Shown: piece after piece, positions 54,396 to 64,000 of the stretch
How positions within the stretch are numbered: the stretch's first letter is position 1
Layout: every line of letters begins with the position of its first letter
Origin: Plasmopara viticola
Lineage: Eukaryota > Oomycota > Peronosporomycetes > Peronosporales > Peronosporaceae
Direction of reading: 5' to 3'
Length of the DNA stretch: 64,000 nucleotides
Assembly: GCA_001695595.3 (NCBI GenBank)
Contig: MBPM02000063.1
Span: forward strand, 310,001-374,000
The notes under the pieces: model-generated
What the model saw: the letters and a program-made list of their open reading frames with translations, nothing else
Told to the model about the DNA's origin: nothing
Database searches by the model: none
Position numbers and translations under genes: made by a program

Positions 54396-55568
54396 CTACC
54401 TGAAGCTATCAGTGACACAATTGTGCAGACCTTCTTCTAACCATTCCTTCCGCAGATGTAGACCAATAAATACAACCTGCGTGATGCAACCCTTGTGGTT
54501 TACGAGTTCGTCTTCACTCCAGCATTCTTCAGACGCATACACCTCGAACAACTCGTGTACAGCCTGCAAGATAAACTTGTTGCGATCACCGGCTATTGCG
54601 ATCACACCCTTGACACGAAAAAGCTTCTGTTGCAATGTAGCTTTAATGCCTGGCGTACTTAACACACTTATGCCATCACCTTGTTCCCACAACAATTCTC
54701 CAAGCCACCTCTCAAGTTTGTCCTGGTCCAATGGTCCGTCTCTAATTCTCACACACACAGTCTGCATCCCACCAGTGTGAATCGCATGTTCGTGGTACTT
54801 GTCACTGCAATGCTCATGATCAATATCGTTCTTAAGTATCTCGTAAAGCTCCTTCTCCACCTGTTCGGCCCTGCTCGTCGTAAAGCTTTTGATGTCAAGA
54901 ATGTCGGCCAAGTCGACTCTGGATTTCTCAGTCCACCTGATGCTGGCCATGCCATTTATTTGTCTTACTCGAAGCTGGATAGCAGCACGCTGCTCCATAT
55001 TTGGCACAAGATCGCCCTTGTTTAGCAAGATCCGGTCTGCGTAAGCCAATTGAGTCATCGCTTCTCGATGCGTGTCCGGGTGTTCCAGATGAAAGTCGAG
55101 ACGCGGGGAGTCCACAAGTGTGACAATCCCATCTAAGTATATTCGACTCTCCAGTTCACCGTCCACCCAAAAGATACTGGCCACTTTGCCCGGATCTGCC
55201 ATGCCCGTGGTCTCAACCACAATGTAATCAAAGCGATCGCGGCGCTCTAGCAACTTTTCCAATGTGTTCACTAGATCGTCACGCACTGAGCAACATACAC
55301 AACCATTACTCAGTTCATAAAATCCATCCATCACGTTTCCACCCGCACTATCTTTGGCCACGAGGCTCTCCACGCCGATTTCTTCTCCAAACTCGTTCTC
55401 AATCACTGCGATGCGCTTGCCATGAAAAACCGACAGTATATACTTAAGTAGAGTCGTTTTGCCGGCACCTAGAAAACCTGACAAAATCGTTACGGGAATC
55501 ATGGAGAAAGCAGGTGCTTTAGCGTCTTCCAGCGCGGGTGGTTCATTGTCCAGCGGCTCGACTTTCAT
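54396..55568 (-). CDS. CobW/ZNG1-family GTPase (zinc metallochaperone)
   Basis: Intron-less ORF of 390 codons, the normal size for the family. The P-loop GFLGAGKT is at residues 31-38, the metal-binding CxCC motif (CVCC, residues 90-93) follows in GCVCCSVRDDL, and ETTGMADP (Walker B region) and the NKGD guanine-specificity motif come next. The C-terminal CobW_C domain ends near VVFIGLHLRKEWLEEGL. Members of this COG0523 group hydrolyse GTP and hand zinc to client proteins; eukaryotic ZNG1 activates methionine aminopeptidase 1. The protein lacks a targeting peptide and is probably cytosolic. Its start is 111 bp from the start of the kinase gene on the other strand, so they probably share a promoter. 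The family assignment is secure; the exact client is inferred. Confidence 0.93.
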   Translation of the reverse strand: MKVEPLDNEPPALEDAKAPAFSMIPVTILSGFLGAGKTTLLKYILSVFHGKRIAVIENEFGEEIGVESLVAKDSAGGNVMDGFYELSNGCVCCSVRDDLVNTLEKLLERRDRFDYIVVETTGMADPGKVASIFWVDGELESRIYLDGIVTLVDSPRLDFHLEHPDTHREAMTQLAYADRILLNKGDLVPNMEQRAAIQLRVRQINGMASIRWTEKSRVDLADILDIKSFTTSRAEQVEKELYEILKNDIDHEHCSDKYHEHAIHTGGMQTVCVRIRDGPLDQDKLERWLGELLWEQGDGISVLSTPGIKATLQQKLFRVKGVIAIAGDRNKFILQAVHELFEVYASEECWSEDELVNHKGCITQVVFIGLHLRKEWLEEGLHNCVTDSFR

Positions 55569-55679
55569 TGCTTTAAAGCATAATTTGAATTTGTAAATAA
55601 AGCCATAAACTTAAGTGCAAGACACCATACAGCGAAAATCCTGCTGAAAAGTCAAAAGCGAATCACCTGTAAGACGATT
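55569..55679. promoter_or_regulatory. Putative bidirectional promoter (ZNG1-like / CIPK-like)
   Basis: Only 111 bp separate the two divergent start codons. There is no clear TATA box beyond AT-rich stretches, so the call rests on spacing alone. Confidence 0.5.
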
Positions 55680-57443
55680 ATGGTGAAGAAAGTCGGTACG
55701 TTGACATTAATATCTTTTGTTAGCAATGATCATTACACAGTTATGATGCTTGTTACTCATCACGATTGGCACTACTTCTATCACCGTGCAGGGAAATACG
55801 AGATCGGCAAGACGCTGGGCGAGGGAACCTTTGGAAAGTACGATTTCCTATTTTATAATGGAGACGAGGGGGCTAAGCTATTTCTTTGTAGAGTGAAATA
55901 TGCGGTAAACACAGAGACGGACGAGCGTGTAGCTATCAAGGTGCTCGACAAGGAGAAGATCCAAAAGCAAAATATGGGGGCACAGATCAAAAAGGAGATC
56001 TCTATTATGAAGATGGTGCGCCACAAGCACGTCGTGGTGCTGAGAGAAGTGCTAGCGAGTCGTACAAAGGTATATGAAATAAATAAAGTGATTAAAAATA
56101 TGAAGGGGAAGATTTGACAAGCTTTTATGCTGCAAATGTTGTAGATCTTCATCGTTCTCGAGCTGATCACAGGCGGCGAGCTATTCGACAAGATTGTGAG
56201 CGAGGGAAGGCACGTTTCTACGACAAACTTTTAGGTTAAGGGTGTAATGTGACCCATTCACTTTTGTTTACTGCTGCATTACAGATTTAGCGAGGAGACG
56301 GCGCGCTTTTACTTTCGCCAACTCGTGGATGGTGTCCAGTATTGCCATGAAAGTGGCGTGTGTCATCGTGATTTGAAGCCGGGTCCGTCTTATGCGTACT
56401 TTTACCATGATACTTGGGAGTTGCTGATGAAAAAAAATCCCTTTAATGCAGAAAATTTGCTGCTGGACGAGAATGGAGACTTGAAGATCTCCGATTTTGG
56501 CCTTTCGGCTTTGTACGAAGGCGGCGGTCCGGACGGTCCGGAGAGCTCGCGTGCCTCGCTACTACACACGACATGTGGCACACCCAACTATGTGGCTCCC
56601 GAAGTTCTTGCCGACAAAGGTTACGATGGACGTGCTGCCGATGTCTGGTCTATGGGAGTTATTTTGTACGTGCTGCTAGCTGGCTTTCTACCGTTCGATG
56701 AACCTACGATGTCGGCGCTGTTTCGCAAGATTCAAAAAGCCGAGTTCTCGTACCCGAGCTGGTTCACCCCACGTGTCAAATCGCTCTTGAATCGCATTCT
56801 CGTCCCTGAACCGGAGATGCGTATCATGATCAAGGAAATTTTGCAAGACGAGTGGTTCACGAACGCAAACGGTGATGAGAATCTAGTGACTCCTGTAGCA
56901 GGCCCTGGCACAATCTGTGACGAACTGGTTGACGCTCCGGTGCCGAGTCCGGTTGACCACATGACGATAAAGCCGAGCCAAGCTGATTTGGACGCCGCTA
57001 TCCAGGATCATCAGGATGAGATCAACTTTGGTAAAAAGGACAAACTAGACGGTGGATTGAAGGTGATGAATGCTTTCGACTTAATTAACATGTGCGGAGG
57101 CATGGCGCTGAATCGCATGTTTCAAAGCAACGATGAAAAACGAGTCAAGCGGTCGACACAGTTTACGTCCACGATTCCGGCAGCGAGCATCATGACTCGT
57201 CTGACTGGTCATTTGGAGAGTCTCCACTGTGAAATAACTGTTGAGAACTCGTCAAAAGTGAAGGCCGTTTTGCAAACGCCCAAGGGCGCTGTTGGAGTGG
57301 TTATTCAGATCTTTATGCTTGCGGACAGTCTCCACCTAGTTGAAGTGCGTCGTGGCAAGGGTGATATCTTCGAGTACCACAGGTTCTATACGCAGTTGAA
57401 CGAGCAAATGAAGGATTTGATTGCGCATTCCGATGACAGCTGA
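55680..57443 (+). CDS. CIPK-like Ser/Thr protein kinase with NAF motif
   Basis: Six exons: 55680-55695, 55792-55837, 55892-56069, 56145-56209, 56285-56382 and 56452-57443. They give 464 residues in frame, the usual CIPK length. The kinase domain has the Gly loop (GEGTFG, 15-20), Lys37 in VAIK, HRDLKPEN (catalytic Asp131), DFG (149-151) and TCGTPNYVAPE. A NAF-type motif (MNAFDLI, Asn341-Ile346) and a C-terminal regulatory region follow. In plants this module binds calcineurin B-like calcium sensors, which release kinase inhibition. A CBL partner is not in the window. The intron at 56210-56284 needs a GC-AG boundary, and the 69-bp intron at 56383-56451 is in frame and stop-free. It is divergent from the ZNG1-like gene and convergent with TVP23. 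Confidence 0.9.
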
Positions 57444-57629
57444 ATGGCGATAGCAAGAAGTTCGTAGTGCTGTTTTGAGGACTTGGTAGCTCAGGAGGCT
57501 TTTTTTCATGTTGCTGCTTTAGTGAGAAATATACACACGATATGCTATTGGCTATTTACGTTTGACCAATAACTTCCTGTTCACCAATGATAGCTCAAGA
57601 ATTCACGAGTTGCTGACTACAACGAAGGC

Positions 57630-58547
57630 TCAAACGACAATATCAGACTGGGTACCGGTAGGTCTTTTCGGTGCTGCAACACCGAGCCCGCCGAGACCTC
57701 CTCCGAGAGCCAGACCACCAATAGTTGACATAAGTGACGAGCCAGCGGACGAGCTGAATGCCCCTAGTGCACCCTCAGACATCATTAATCTCATCTTTTG
57801 CTTGGCATCCTTCTTGCATCTTGTATAGCCAATGATATTGGCACCGCTTAATGCGACGGCAACCATCACAATAAGTGCCCACTCGACGTTGAACTTGAGC
57901 ACGGCAATGATAAGTAACATGACCCACAACCCCGGAGCACCGTAAAGTCCCGTCCAAAAGACGCGTGAGTCTAATGGATCAATCTCCGTCATGTCCTCAT
58001 GAGACTCGAACACCCACTCATTCGTGCCGTCGTCGTTGATCTTATTCCACCAGCGCAAACCCACTAGCAGCCGCCCCGTGACATTCTGCACAACAATTAA
58101 CGGTAACATTCGGTAGAGGTCGGCCGTCTTGATCTCCTTACAAGAGACTCATCAGCGATCGTACCTTAACAGTCCAGAAGTCGAAAGCCAGCAGAAGAAT
58201 GCACACCACAAAGACAAAAACAAAGTTGCTTATGAAAATGCTGCCAAACAAATACAGCAGCAGCGCCGATCCCTTAAAAAATAAATGAAAGAAAGCTGCT
58301 ACTGGATGCTTGGCGCTAGTGATTGTCTTTCGCATGGTAGTAATTCTACAGTTAAAACATAAATTAGGACCTGGTTATGACAACGGTTAAATACCACATA
58401 CAGTTTCGCTTTATCGCTCGTGTCTAGACTGGATGCCTTTGCACCTGCAACACGCTCGGCTGAGCTAGAGGAGCTGATAGATGAAGTCTCCGTCTCGACG
58501 GTGATAAACTCTAGCTCCTCTTGCAGTTTCTTGTCCTCGGCCATCAT
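57630..58547 (-). CDS. TVP23: TVP23/FAM18 family Golgi membrane protein
   Basis: Three exons on the minus strand (58547-58402, 58345-58165, 58085-57630) with GT-AG introns of 56 and 79 bp encode 260 residues. After a ~50-residue Ser-rich cytosolic start come four predicted membrane segments: FHLFFKGSALLLYLFGSIF, FVFVFVVCILLLAFDFW, and two in LWVMLLIIAVLKF and WALIVMVAVALSGANIIGY. The family hallmark [20 protein letters not shown] is formed exactly across the second splice junction, which fixes that intron. A Gly-rich tail ends it. TVP23 proteins sit in late Golgi membranes and help vesicle transport. The 3' end is 187 bp from the converging kinase gene, and the start is 104 bp from the 3' end of the PRPP synthetase gene. 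The assignment is strong. Confidence 0.92.
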
Positions 58548-58650
58548 TTTGGCGATAAGGCGTCTTTTTAACTGTAACTACGGACAGAAATTGGCCTTAC
58601 ATTGCCATTGATTGGATAAAATTACCGATATCATATTAAATCACCCTGTC

Positions 58651-60102
58651 CTACTTCGTCTTTGACACCTGGATGATGGAACCTTTCGTGTGGATGCATG
58701 AAATGACTTCGGCGATGAAAGGAGCAACAGATAGCGTCACAATCTTAGGTGCAACTTCGTCCGATTTCACGAGCACGGGAATCGTGTTTGTTGTTACTAG
58801 TTTGTCCAGCTCGTTGCAATTCTGCAGCGTTTCCATTGCCTACGTTGGACACGCCACACAGTTACATGAGATTCGATGTAGCAGCATTGTACAACATTCA
58901 ATATTTAGCAAATCAATTTAACGTACATGAGCCGAGTAACGCGCATGTACAGCAAAGGCCGAGACGGTCTTGGCACCGTTTGCTTTTAGCACCTTGGCAG
59001 TCTTCACCAGCGTCGAGCCAGTGTCCACAAGATTGTCCACAATGATGCAGTCCTTGCCGTTCACATCACCTACAAGTTCTCCCGGCTGATCTTCTTTAAG
59101 TTGGTGTTTGCGGATTACAAACGCCAGCGGCACAAATTCGTCAATTGTACGCGACAGTGTGTCTCGAAACATGGCTGCACGGTTCACGGCAGCCGAGTGT
59201 GGAGCCACAACGATCGGATCACCTAGACACTGCTCTGAAAAGTACACGGCACCGACAGGAAAAGCTTGAAGATTATCAACCTATGATGCAGCATTGATGC
59301 CGTGAGCATTTTTTTTATATCAAAAGTGAAACCATACCGGAATCTGAGGCTTAAAGAAACCCTCGATCTGCGCACTGTGAAGGTCTACCGAGACGACATG
59401 GTCCACGCCCATGGTTTCAAGCATGCGAGCAATATCCTAGAATCCATTGTGACACACGTTAGTGTTCCGGTGATAAATATGCCACATTTATTGTCTACGG
59501 CGCTCACCGCAGCGGCAATCGGCTCGCGGCCCTTGTGCATTAAGTCCATGCGCGCGTAACCGTAATACGGGATCACAGCAGTAATACTCTTGGCCGAAGC
59601 ACGACGCATGGCTGAAATGGCTAGCAATAGCTCCATAAGTCTACAAAAGGTGAGTTGTGCCTATTCAAATTCTCGTCATAGCCAAAATATTCACCGGATA
59701 GACTTACCGATCCACTGTGGTAGTAGAGCTGACAATGTAGACGCGATTTCCACGCACATTTTCATTGACAATGACACTAGTCTCTCCATCATTGAATTTT
59801 TTTACTTCCATGTCGTTCAGTTCGACGCCCAAATAGCTGGCAATTTCGTCTGCGATGGGTGTTGCGGCCACCTTAAAGAGCTTCACAGATTTGGCAGCGC
59901 TCGGATTCATCTTGCCCTTGTAAAAGTGCCAATGCCTTGTCGTCGTATTCGGGTACCACTCTGTTCGAGTCGCCTCTTTATCAACCTCTGCCAATGCAGT
60001 CGATGACTCCGCCCGCGACGACAGACCACCGCCTAGCATTCCTAAGGAGCCTGCGGCTAATAGCGTCACTGCGTAGCGCGAAGTTGACGAGCTGCTCGAC
60101 AT
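58651..60102 (-). CDS. PRPS: Ribose-phosphate pyrophosphokinase (PRPP synthetase)
   Basis: Five exons (60102-59708, 59640-59508, 59436-59338, 59280-58927, 58839-58651) with GT-AG introns of 57-87 bp give 389 residues. The enzyme makes PRPP from ribose 5-phosphate and ATP for nucleotide, His and Trp synthesis. Evidence: the substrate block [33 protein letters not shown] (metal/ATP region), and the PRPP-binding loop [11 protein letters not shown]. The ~60-residue N-terminal extension begins with a Ser-rich, then hydrophobic Gly/Leu-rich segment that could be an organelle-targeting or membrane-anchor sequence. Bacterial-type enzymes are about 315 residues, so the extension explains the extra length. 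It is divergent from the helicase gene with 276 bp between starts. Confidence 0.93.
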
Positions 60103-60378
60103 CCAAATACGATTCTGTCAAATATCCGATAAATGTTACTTGTACAGCTTCGTTTACGATACAAGCGCAAGATGTACTGCACCATGGTGGCAGAAGGTGA
60201 ACGAGTCACTCCTGATTAATGAGAAAGTATGTGCTACACTTAAAGGTAAGAATTTTTTTAATGTTGCGTACGCAAAGATATGTGCGACGTGTGTTAGCTG
60301 AATGTTTGTAGGTTTAGCAGGGGGTGAATGGTTGGTGCGACATAACCCGACTACTTCTGTTTCCGGACTTTAAACACG
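60103..60378. promoter_or_regulatory. Putative bidirectional promoter (PRPS / helicase)
   Basis: A 276-bp gap separates the divergent start codons at 60102 and 60379. The region has no ORF. A pyrimidine-rich stretch (CTACTTCTGTTTCCGGACTT) lies just upstream of the helicase ATG and could serve as an initiator-type element, but this is a guess. Confidence 0.5.
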
Positions 60379-63300
60379 ATGGGGGACAAGAAGTCGGACA
60401 TGTACGACGTCAACTGGCAGAAGGTCTGGCCTGATCGCATGCCCGTGATCCTGCGCGATCTTGCACCCACGAATCCATTCAATCCGCGCAACTTGTGGCC
60501 TGAGGAGAAGGGGGAGGATGCACAAGCCGTTCAGGACAAGAAAGGCGCGGTCAAGGAGACCAAGAAAGCCATCGCTAACGCAACGAATGGCAAATTCAAG
60601 AAAGCAGATCTGATTCGCATGCAGCTTGCCAAAGATAAGGCTCAAAAACAGAGCAAAGTAGACGAGGAGAAGCTGGCGAACGTCAAGAAGTCCAAGAACC
60701 TGTTGGACATGAAGATGGTTACTCCTACTGGTCGTCTCAAGCAGCTTTACGAGATTCTGCGCGAATGTTGCAAGAAGAAAGAGTACACAGACGCAGTAGA
60801 CACACTTTGGGAGATTCAACGTACAAATTTTTTGCCCGAGAGCTCGACTTTGGGCCCCAACGACCGCAAGAAGCACGACAAACAGAAGAAAATGGATGAG
60901 GAAGACGATGCCAAACTTATCATGGAGCTCAATGCTGTGCACAAGAAGTACCGCAAGTATGTCAAAATAGTCAATGATTATCTTGCTGACAAAGACTTAA
61001 TCGAGTGGCAACTCACAGAGATGTCGGATCGGTTGCCACCTCTGAATATGCATCATATGAACAAGTTTATCCTCGATGACTGGCAGCGCACCGTATTAAC
61101 CCATATTGATCAAAATCACTCGGTCATTGTGTGTGCCCCTACTAGTTCTGGCAAGACAGTACTGTCATCGTACGTCTCTGTAGTAGGAGGGAAGGTGCTT
61201 TTTATCGTCCCCACTGATCCTCTTGCGTGGCAAGTAGCAGCCTTGTTTCAAGCTATGGTCAAGGGATCCGTTGCTCTCATAACAGCAGGGACAGTGTTTT
61301 TACCGCCTGGATTTCGAATCGCAGTCGGCACTCCGCGCGCTGTCGAGTCAACCCTTGTAGAAATTGGTTACGACTTTCAATATGCAGTGTATGATGAAGT
61401 TCACGATCTAAATGGGCCCGAAGGTGATGCATTGGAACGCATTGTCAAAGCCGTGACATGCCCATTTCTGGCGTTGTCTGCTACGATTGGAAATGCCGCA
61501 AAGCTGAAGAGCTGGTGGGAGTCGCATCTTGCGCGTGAAGTGCATCTACTTGAGTACAAGGGCCGATTTATAAACTTACAGCGAATCATCTGGCACGAAA
61601 AAAAATCTCAAGACGAACAGGCCACTAAGAAGCAGGAGATGGTATATCTTCATCCATGTGCTGGTGTGACGCTCGGATACCTGACAACGATCGGTTTCGA
61701 TGCAGGCGACCTTGCATTTACTCCTCGTGATGCGTTTGCTCTGTGGCAGGCTATGGAAAAGTTTTACCCCCGTAATTTAATAGAGGACGTTGATCCGCAC
61801 AAATTTTTTGCATTGGATGACGAGGCTGAAGTTGAGGTGAATACTGCTTCTACTCTAAGCAAGAAGGACAAAAAGCCGAAGAAGGACAAAAAGGCCAAAA
61901 AGGACAAAAAAGGTAAGAGGGATGACGATGATGACGATGATTATATTGTGGACCTTGGCAAACGCACTCATCGTATCACGCTGATGGAGTCCAAGAAATA
62001 CGAAGACAAAATTAAAAAGCAATTGGAAGGTCTCGCCTCCAAAGAGCCGAAGGCGACTCAGTCGCTTCTTGATTTCTTTGCCCCACCAGCAAGTCTACAA
62101 AATATCACGGTGGAGCTGCGCGACTCAAGGGACACGAACCCCACCACTTTGGTCGATGTCTATGCCCTTGTGAGTCAGCTTTGCTTAAAGAACCTCGTCC
62201 CTGCCATTGCTTTTCAGCTCGACTCGGTTCGGTGTCGTCAACTTTTCAATCAGCTTCTAGCATCTATCGAGGCTGCTGAGAGTACGAAGTATCCCAATTT
62301 TCGCGAAAAGGTTCAGCTTGAATATGCTGAGTGGGAGAAAAATCAGGCGAGTATGAGAAAGCGCGAGGCAAAGGTGAAGGCTAAGGGCAAGGAAGAAGAC
62401 GATCGCGAGGCACAGGCATTTGAAGAAAAGCCGCCTCCGGATATTTACGCACCGCATCCCGATTTTGTGCTCACCCCTGCGGGATCCCGTCTTGCAGCCA
62501 CAGAATTTAAAGAGATCAAGTGGCAGCTTCGTCGCGAGCTGTCAGAGGACTCAGACGACGGACATGCTCTCGTACGCTCGCTGCGCCGAGGTATTGCCAT
62601 ATACAATCAAAACTTGCCGGCTGCGTACTTGCGTATTGTTCAAACGCTTGCCCAGGCTGGTCGTCTGGCGGTTGTGTTCTCGGATGACTCTCTCGCATAC
62701 GGTGTTAATATGCCATTCCGTACATGCTGTTTTTGCGAGGACACAGCGGAAGATGTCTTGACGTCGCTTATGGTGCAGCAGATGGCTGGTCGTGCCGGTC
62801 GCCGTGGTCTTGATCGTCAAGGAAACATTTTGTTTGCGGGTCTGTCATGGTCTCGTATCCAGTTTTTGATGCGTGGCTTGCTGCCGGATGTCACGGGCCG
62901 TAAGTCACTGTACCCGACAATTGCTCTGCAAAAATTACTTTCGAGCCATGTGACTAGTGACATTATGCAGCGCATTGTTGCGCATCCACTACACGAGTAC
63001 ATGATAACGAATGCGACTCAGTCCTCGCCCCAGACACAAGAATCTTACTTAACCAAATCAATTGGTTGGATGGCTCACTTTGGTTTGACAAAGCCTGGGT
63101 ACAATCTTGCTCAAGATGTGTCCGTTGCTAAGCTGGTTTGGGAATGTCGTGATGATCCGTCAGAGGCGTTAGGCATATTTTGGATTTTAGAGGCAATTTT
63201 AAAAGAGTTCCATCACAAACCTGGTGATAACATTGCGCTGCAGCTTGCTCTATTCAACATGTTGTTGCGTGTCGTTGACCGTGAAAAGTTTCACCCCGAG

Positions 63301-63675
63301 TATGCACACGGATCAGAACTCGCTCCGCTTCCTGGACAAGAAGAAACTTGGGAAAAAATTTCGGCGCTGCTTGAGTCGTACGAAGCTAAGCTTAGTGAAC
63401 TGGGTGAGAACGCACCAGAGGAGCTGCGACTGCGAGTGGCCTTATCCGACCCGCTCGATGGCTACGTCTTTCGCACTGTTGTGGAAAATTTAATTCCACA
63501 AGGACTTGGTACGTCACAGCTAAACCAAATTAAGAAGCGTCTACGGCACGTAGGGGACCGTCTTCGTTTGATGCATAATTTGCTCATGTACAGTGGACGC
63601 TTCGGTGAGTTAGAGGAGATTGTGCGCAAGTGTTTCCGCCGAATTAAATGGATTCTTATTGACTCCGAAGTTTAA
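60379..63675 (+). CDS. Ski2-like DExH RNA helicase, DDX60-related
   Basis: Single-exon ORF of 1,098 codons. The N-terminus (1-210) is Lys-rich and helical. RecA1 has Walker A APTSSGKT (~253-260), the DEVH box (~339-342) and SAT (~367). A low-complexity insertion of Lys/Asp repeats lies at ~495-525 (KKDKKPKKDKKAKKDKKG, then a run of Asp). RecA2 has FSDDSLAYGVNMP and motif VI QMAGRAGRRG (~801-810). A helical C-terminal region follows. The order and the DEVH/GRAGRRG combination place it with Ski2-like helicases, nearest to DDX60. Animal DDX60 is ~1,700 residues with a long N-terminal part that is absent here. It probably acts on RNA in the cytosol; the antiviral role of the animal protein cannot be transferred. 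Confidence 0.87.
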   Translation: MGDKKSDMYDVNWQKVWPDRMPVILRDLAPTNPFNPRNLWPEEKGEDAQAVQDKKGAVKETKKAIANATNGKFKKADLIRMQLAKDKAQKQSKVDEEKLANVKKSKNLLDMKMVTPTGRLKQLYEILRECCKKKEYTDAVDTLWEIQRTNFLPESSTLGPNDRKKHDKQKKMDEEDDAKLIMELNAVHKKYRKYVKIVNDYLADKDLIEWQLTEMSDRLPPLNMHHMNKFILDDWQRTVLTHIDQNHSVIVCAPTSSGKTVLSSYVSVVGGKVLFIVPTDPLAWQVAALFQAMVKGSVALITAGTVFLPPGFRIAVGTPRAVESTLVEIGYDFQYAVYDEVHDLNGPEGDALERIVKAVTCPFLALSATIGNAAKLKSWWESHLAREVHLLEYKGRFINLQRIIWHEKKSQDEQATKKQEMVYLHPCAGVTLGYLTTIGFDAGDLAFTPRDAFALWQAMEKFYPRNLIEDVDPHKFFALDDEAEVEVNTASTLSKKDKKPKKDKKAKKDKKGKRDDDDDDDYIVDLGKRTHRITLMESKKYEDKIKKQLEGLASKEPKATQSLLDFFAPPASLQNITVELRDSRDTNPTTLVDVYALVSQLCLKNLVPAIAFQLDSVRCRQLFNQLLASIEAAESTKYPNFREKVQLEYAEWEKNQASMRKREAKVKAKGKEEDDREAQAFEEKPPPDIYAPHPDFVLTPAGSRLAATEFKEIKWQLRRELSEDSDDGHALVRSLRRGIAIYNQNLPAAYLRIVQTLAQAGRLAVVFSDDSLAYGVNMPFRTCCFCEDTAEDVLTSLMVQQMAGRAGRRGLDRQGNILFAGLSWSRIQFLMRGLLPDVTGRKSLYPTIALQKLLSSHVTSDIMQRIVAHPLHEYMITNATQSSPQTQESYLTKSIGWMAHFGLTKPGYNLAQDVSVAKLVWECRDDPSEALGIFWILEAILKEFHHKPGDNIALQLALFNMLLRVVDREKFHPEYAHGSELAPLPGQEETWEKISALLESYEAKLSELGENAPEELRLRVALSDPLDGYVFRTVVENLIPQGLGTSQLNQIKKRLRHVGDRLRLMHNLLMYSGRFGELEEIVRKCFRRIKWILIDSEV

Positions 63676-63886
63676 AAAATTGAAGGGCACGTGACAAATT
63701 CTTGACTACGGTGCTGTCAAACCTTCAAAGCCAAAAACAGGATAATGCTGATCTTTAAAAAATACATCGAAAAATTTTTCGTTACTGCGAAATTTAATTT
63801 GTACTAAGCAATCTGCTCATTATCTCGGCAAAAATTATTTTAGCTCCCATGAACTAAATTTTTATTCCGAACCTGCGGCAGTCAGC

Positions 63887-64000
63887 ATGCTGCCAATGAT
63901 TAAGCTAGGTGGCCTGGTGGCTCGCACGCTGACAAAACCCCTGGCGCGTGTAGTCAAATCGCAGTCTAAAGCGCACCCCTTGTTAAATGCCATATGCGAG
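63887..64000 (+). CDS. OPA3-like mitochondrial protein, 5' end only
   Basis: The last 114 bases open from an ATG at 63887 and encode 38 residues, cut by the window edge. The start MLPMIKLGGLVARTLTKPLA and the following RVVKSQSKAHPLLNAICE match the N-terminus of OPA3 proteins (an MAKL-type start, then SKPLA and an IK-type Lys cluster), which reside at mitochondrial membranes and affect mitochondrial shape and lipid metabolism. It follows the helicase gene in the same direction after 211 bp. The short length limits certainty. Confidence 0.68.
   Translation, partial: MLPMIKLGGLVARTLTKPLARVVKSQSKAHPLLNAICE

Noticed and set aside
56325..56451. Kinase starting at 56325 with a 23-residue insert in the catalytic loop
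   Set aside because: The insert is bounded by GT and CAG, and removing it restores HRDLKPENLLL. Upstream exons supply the missing N-lobe.
60370..60942. 190-codon minus-strand ORF rich in Leu
   Set aside because: It is fully antisense to the helicase N-terminus, and its hydrophobicity mirrors the Lys-rich codons on the coding strand.

Overview
The window looks like nuclear DNA of a plant-pathogenic oomycete (Peronosporales, Phytophthora or downy-mildew type). This is inferred from four things: very short spliceosomal introns (56-87 bp), closely packed host genes beside a repeat-rich block, abundant decayed Ty1/copia elements, and a broken Crinkler-type (LFLAK-domain) effector gene. No ribosomal or organellar marker is present to fix the species.

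Layout. 1-17,487 and 24,530-43,047 are almost entirely copia LTR-retrotransposon debris. It comes from at least three related LTR families (LTR1, LTR2, LTR3) in both orientations, mostly truncated, nested or rearranged. Only RE-4 (3,878-8,675) is a clean insertion with two LTRs and a 5-bp target duplication. RE-5 (11,099-15,546) and RE-12 (37,319-41,969) also carry two LTRs but are mutated. Between the two retroelement blocks lie a ~100-bp-period satellite (RepA, 17,488-18,350, minus orientation) and one host gene for a basic-region/coiled-coil, probably DNA-binding protein (19,380-21,131), followed by a large apparently empty spacer. To the right are a RepA scrap (43,048-43,160), the Crinkler-like pseudogene (43,175-43,640), and decayed coiled-coil exons interrupted by a 2-kb RepA array (44,753-46,830). 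These lead into an intact multi-exon gene whose product has a CxxC pair and a discoidin/galactose-binding-like domain (47,841-50,899).

51,700-64,000 is a gene-dense island of housekeeping genes: a small membrane protein, a TOG/HEAT-like protein, a CobW/ZNG1-type zinc-chaperone GTPase, a CIPK-like kinase with a NAF motif, a TVP23 Golgi protein, ribose-phosphate pyrophosphokinase, a Ski2/DDX60-like helicase, and the first codons of an OPA3-like gene. Neighbours are 100-280 bp apart and two pairs are divergent, so they probably share promoters. I see no operon-like functional theme.

Most unusual signals: (i) two copia halves, 25 kb apart and opposite in orientation, end at exactly complementary bases, each joined to RepA satellite, which points to insertion or inversion through the satellite; (ii) RepA has a higher-order repeat structure and sits inside a coding gene whose 5' exons are full of stops while 911 downstream codons are clean; (iii) the copia primer-binding sites match the anticodon arm of tRNA-Met (half-tRNA priming as in Drosophila copia), and the gag AUG lies inside that site; (iv) a ~5-kb imperfect palindrome and a 530-bp internal gag inversion show repeated rearrangement.
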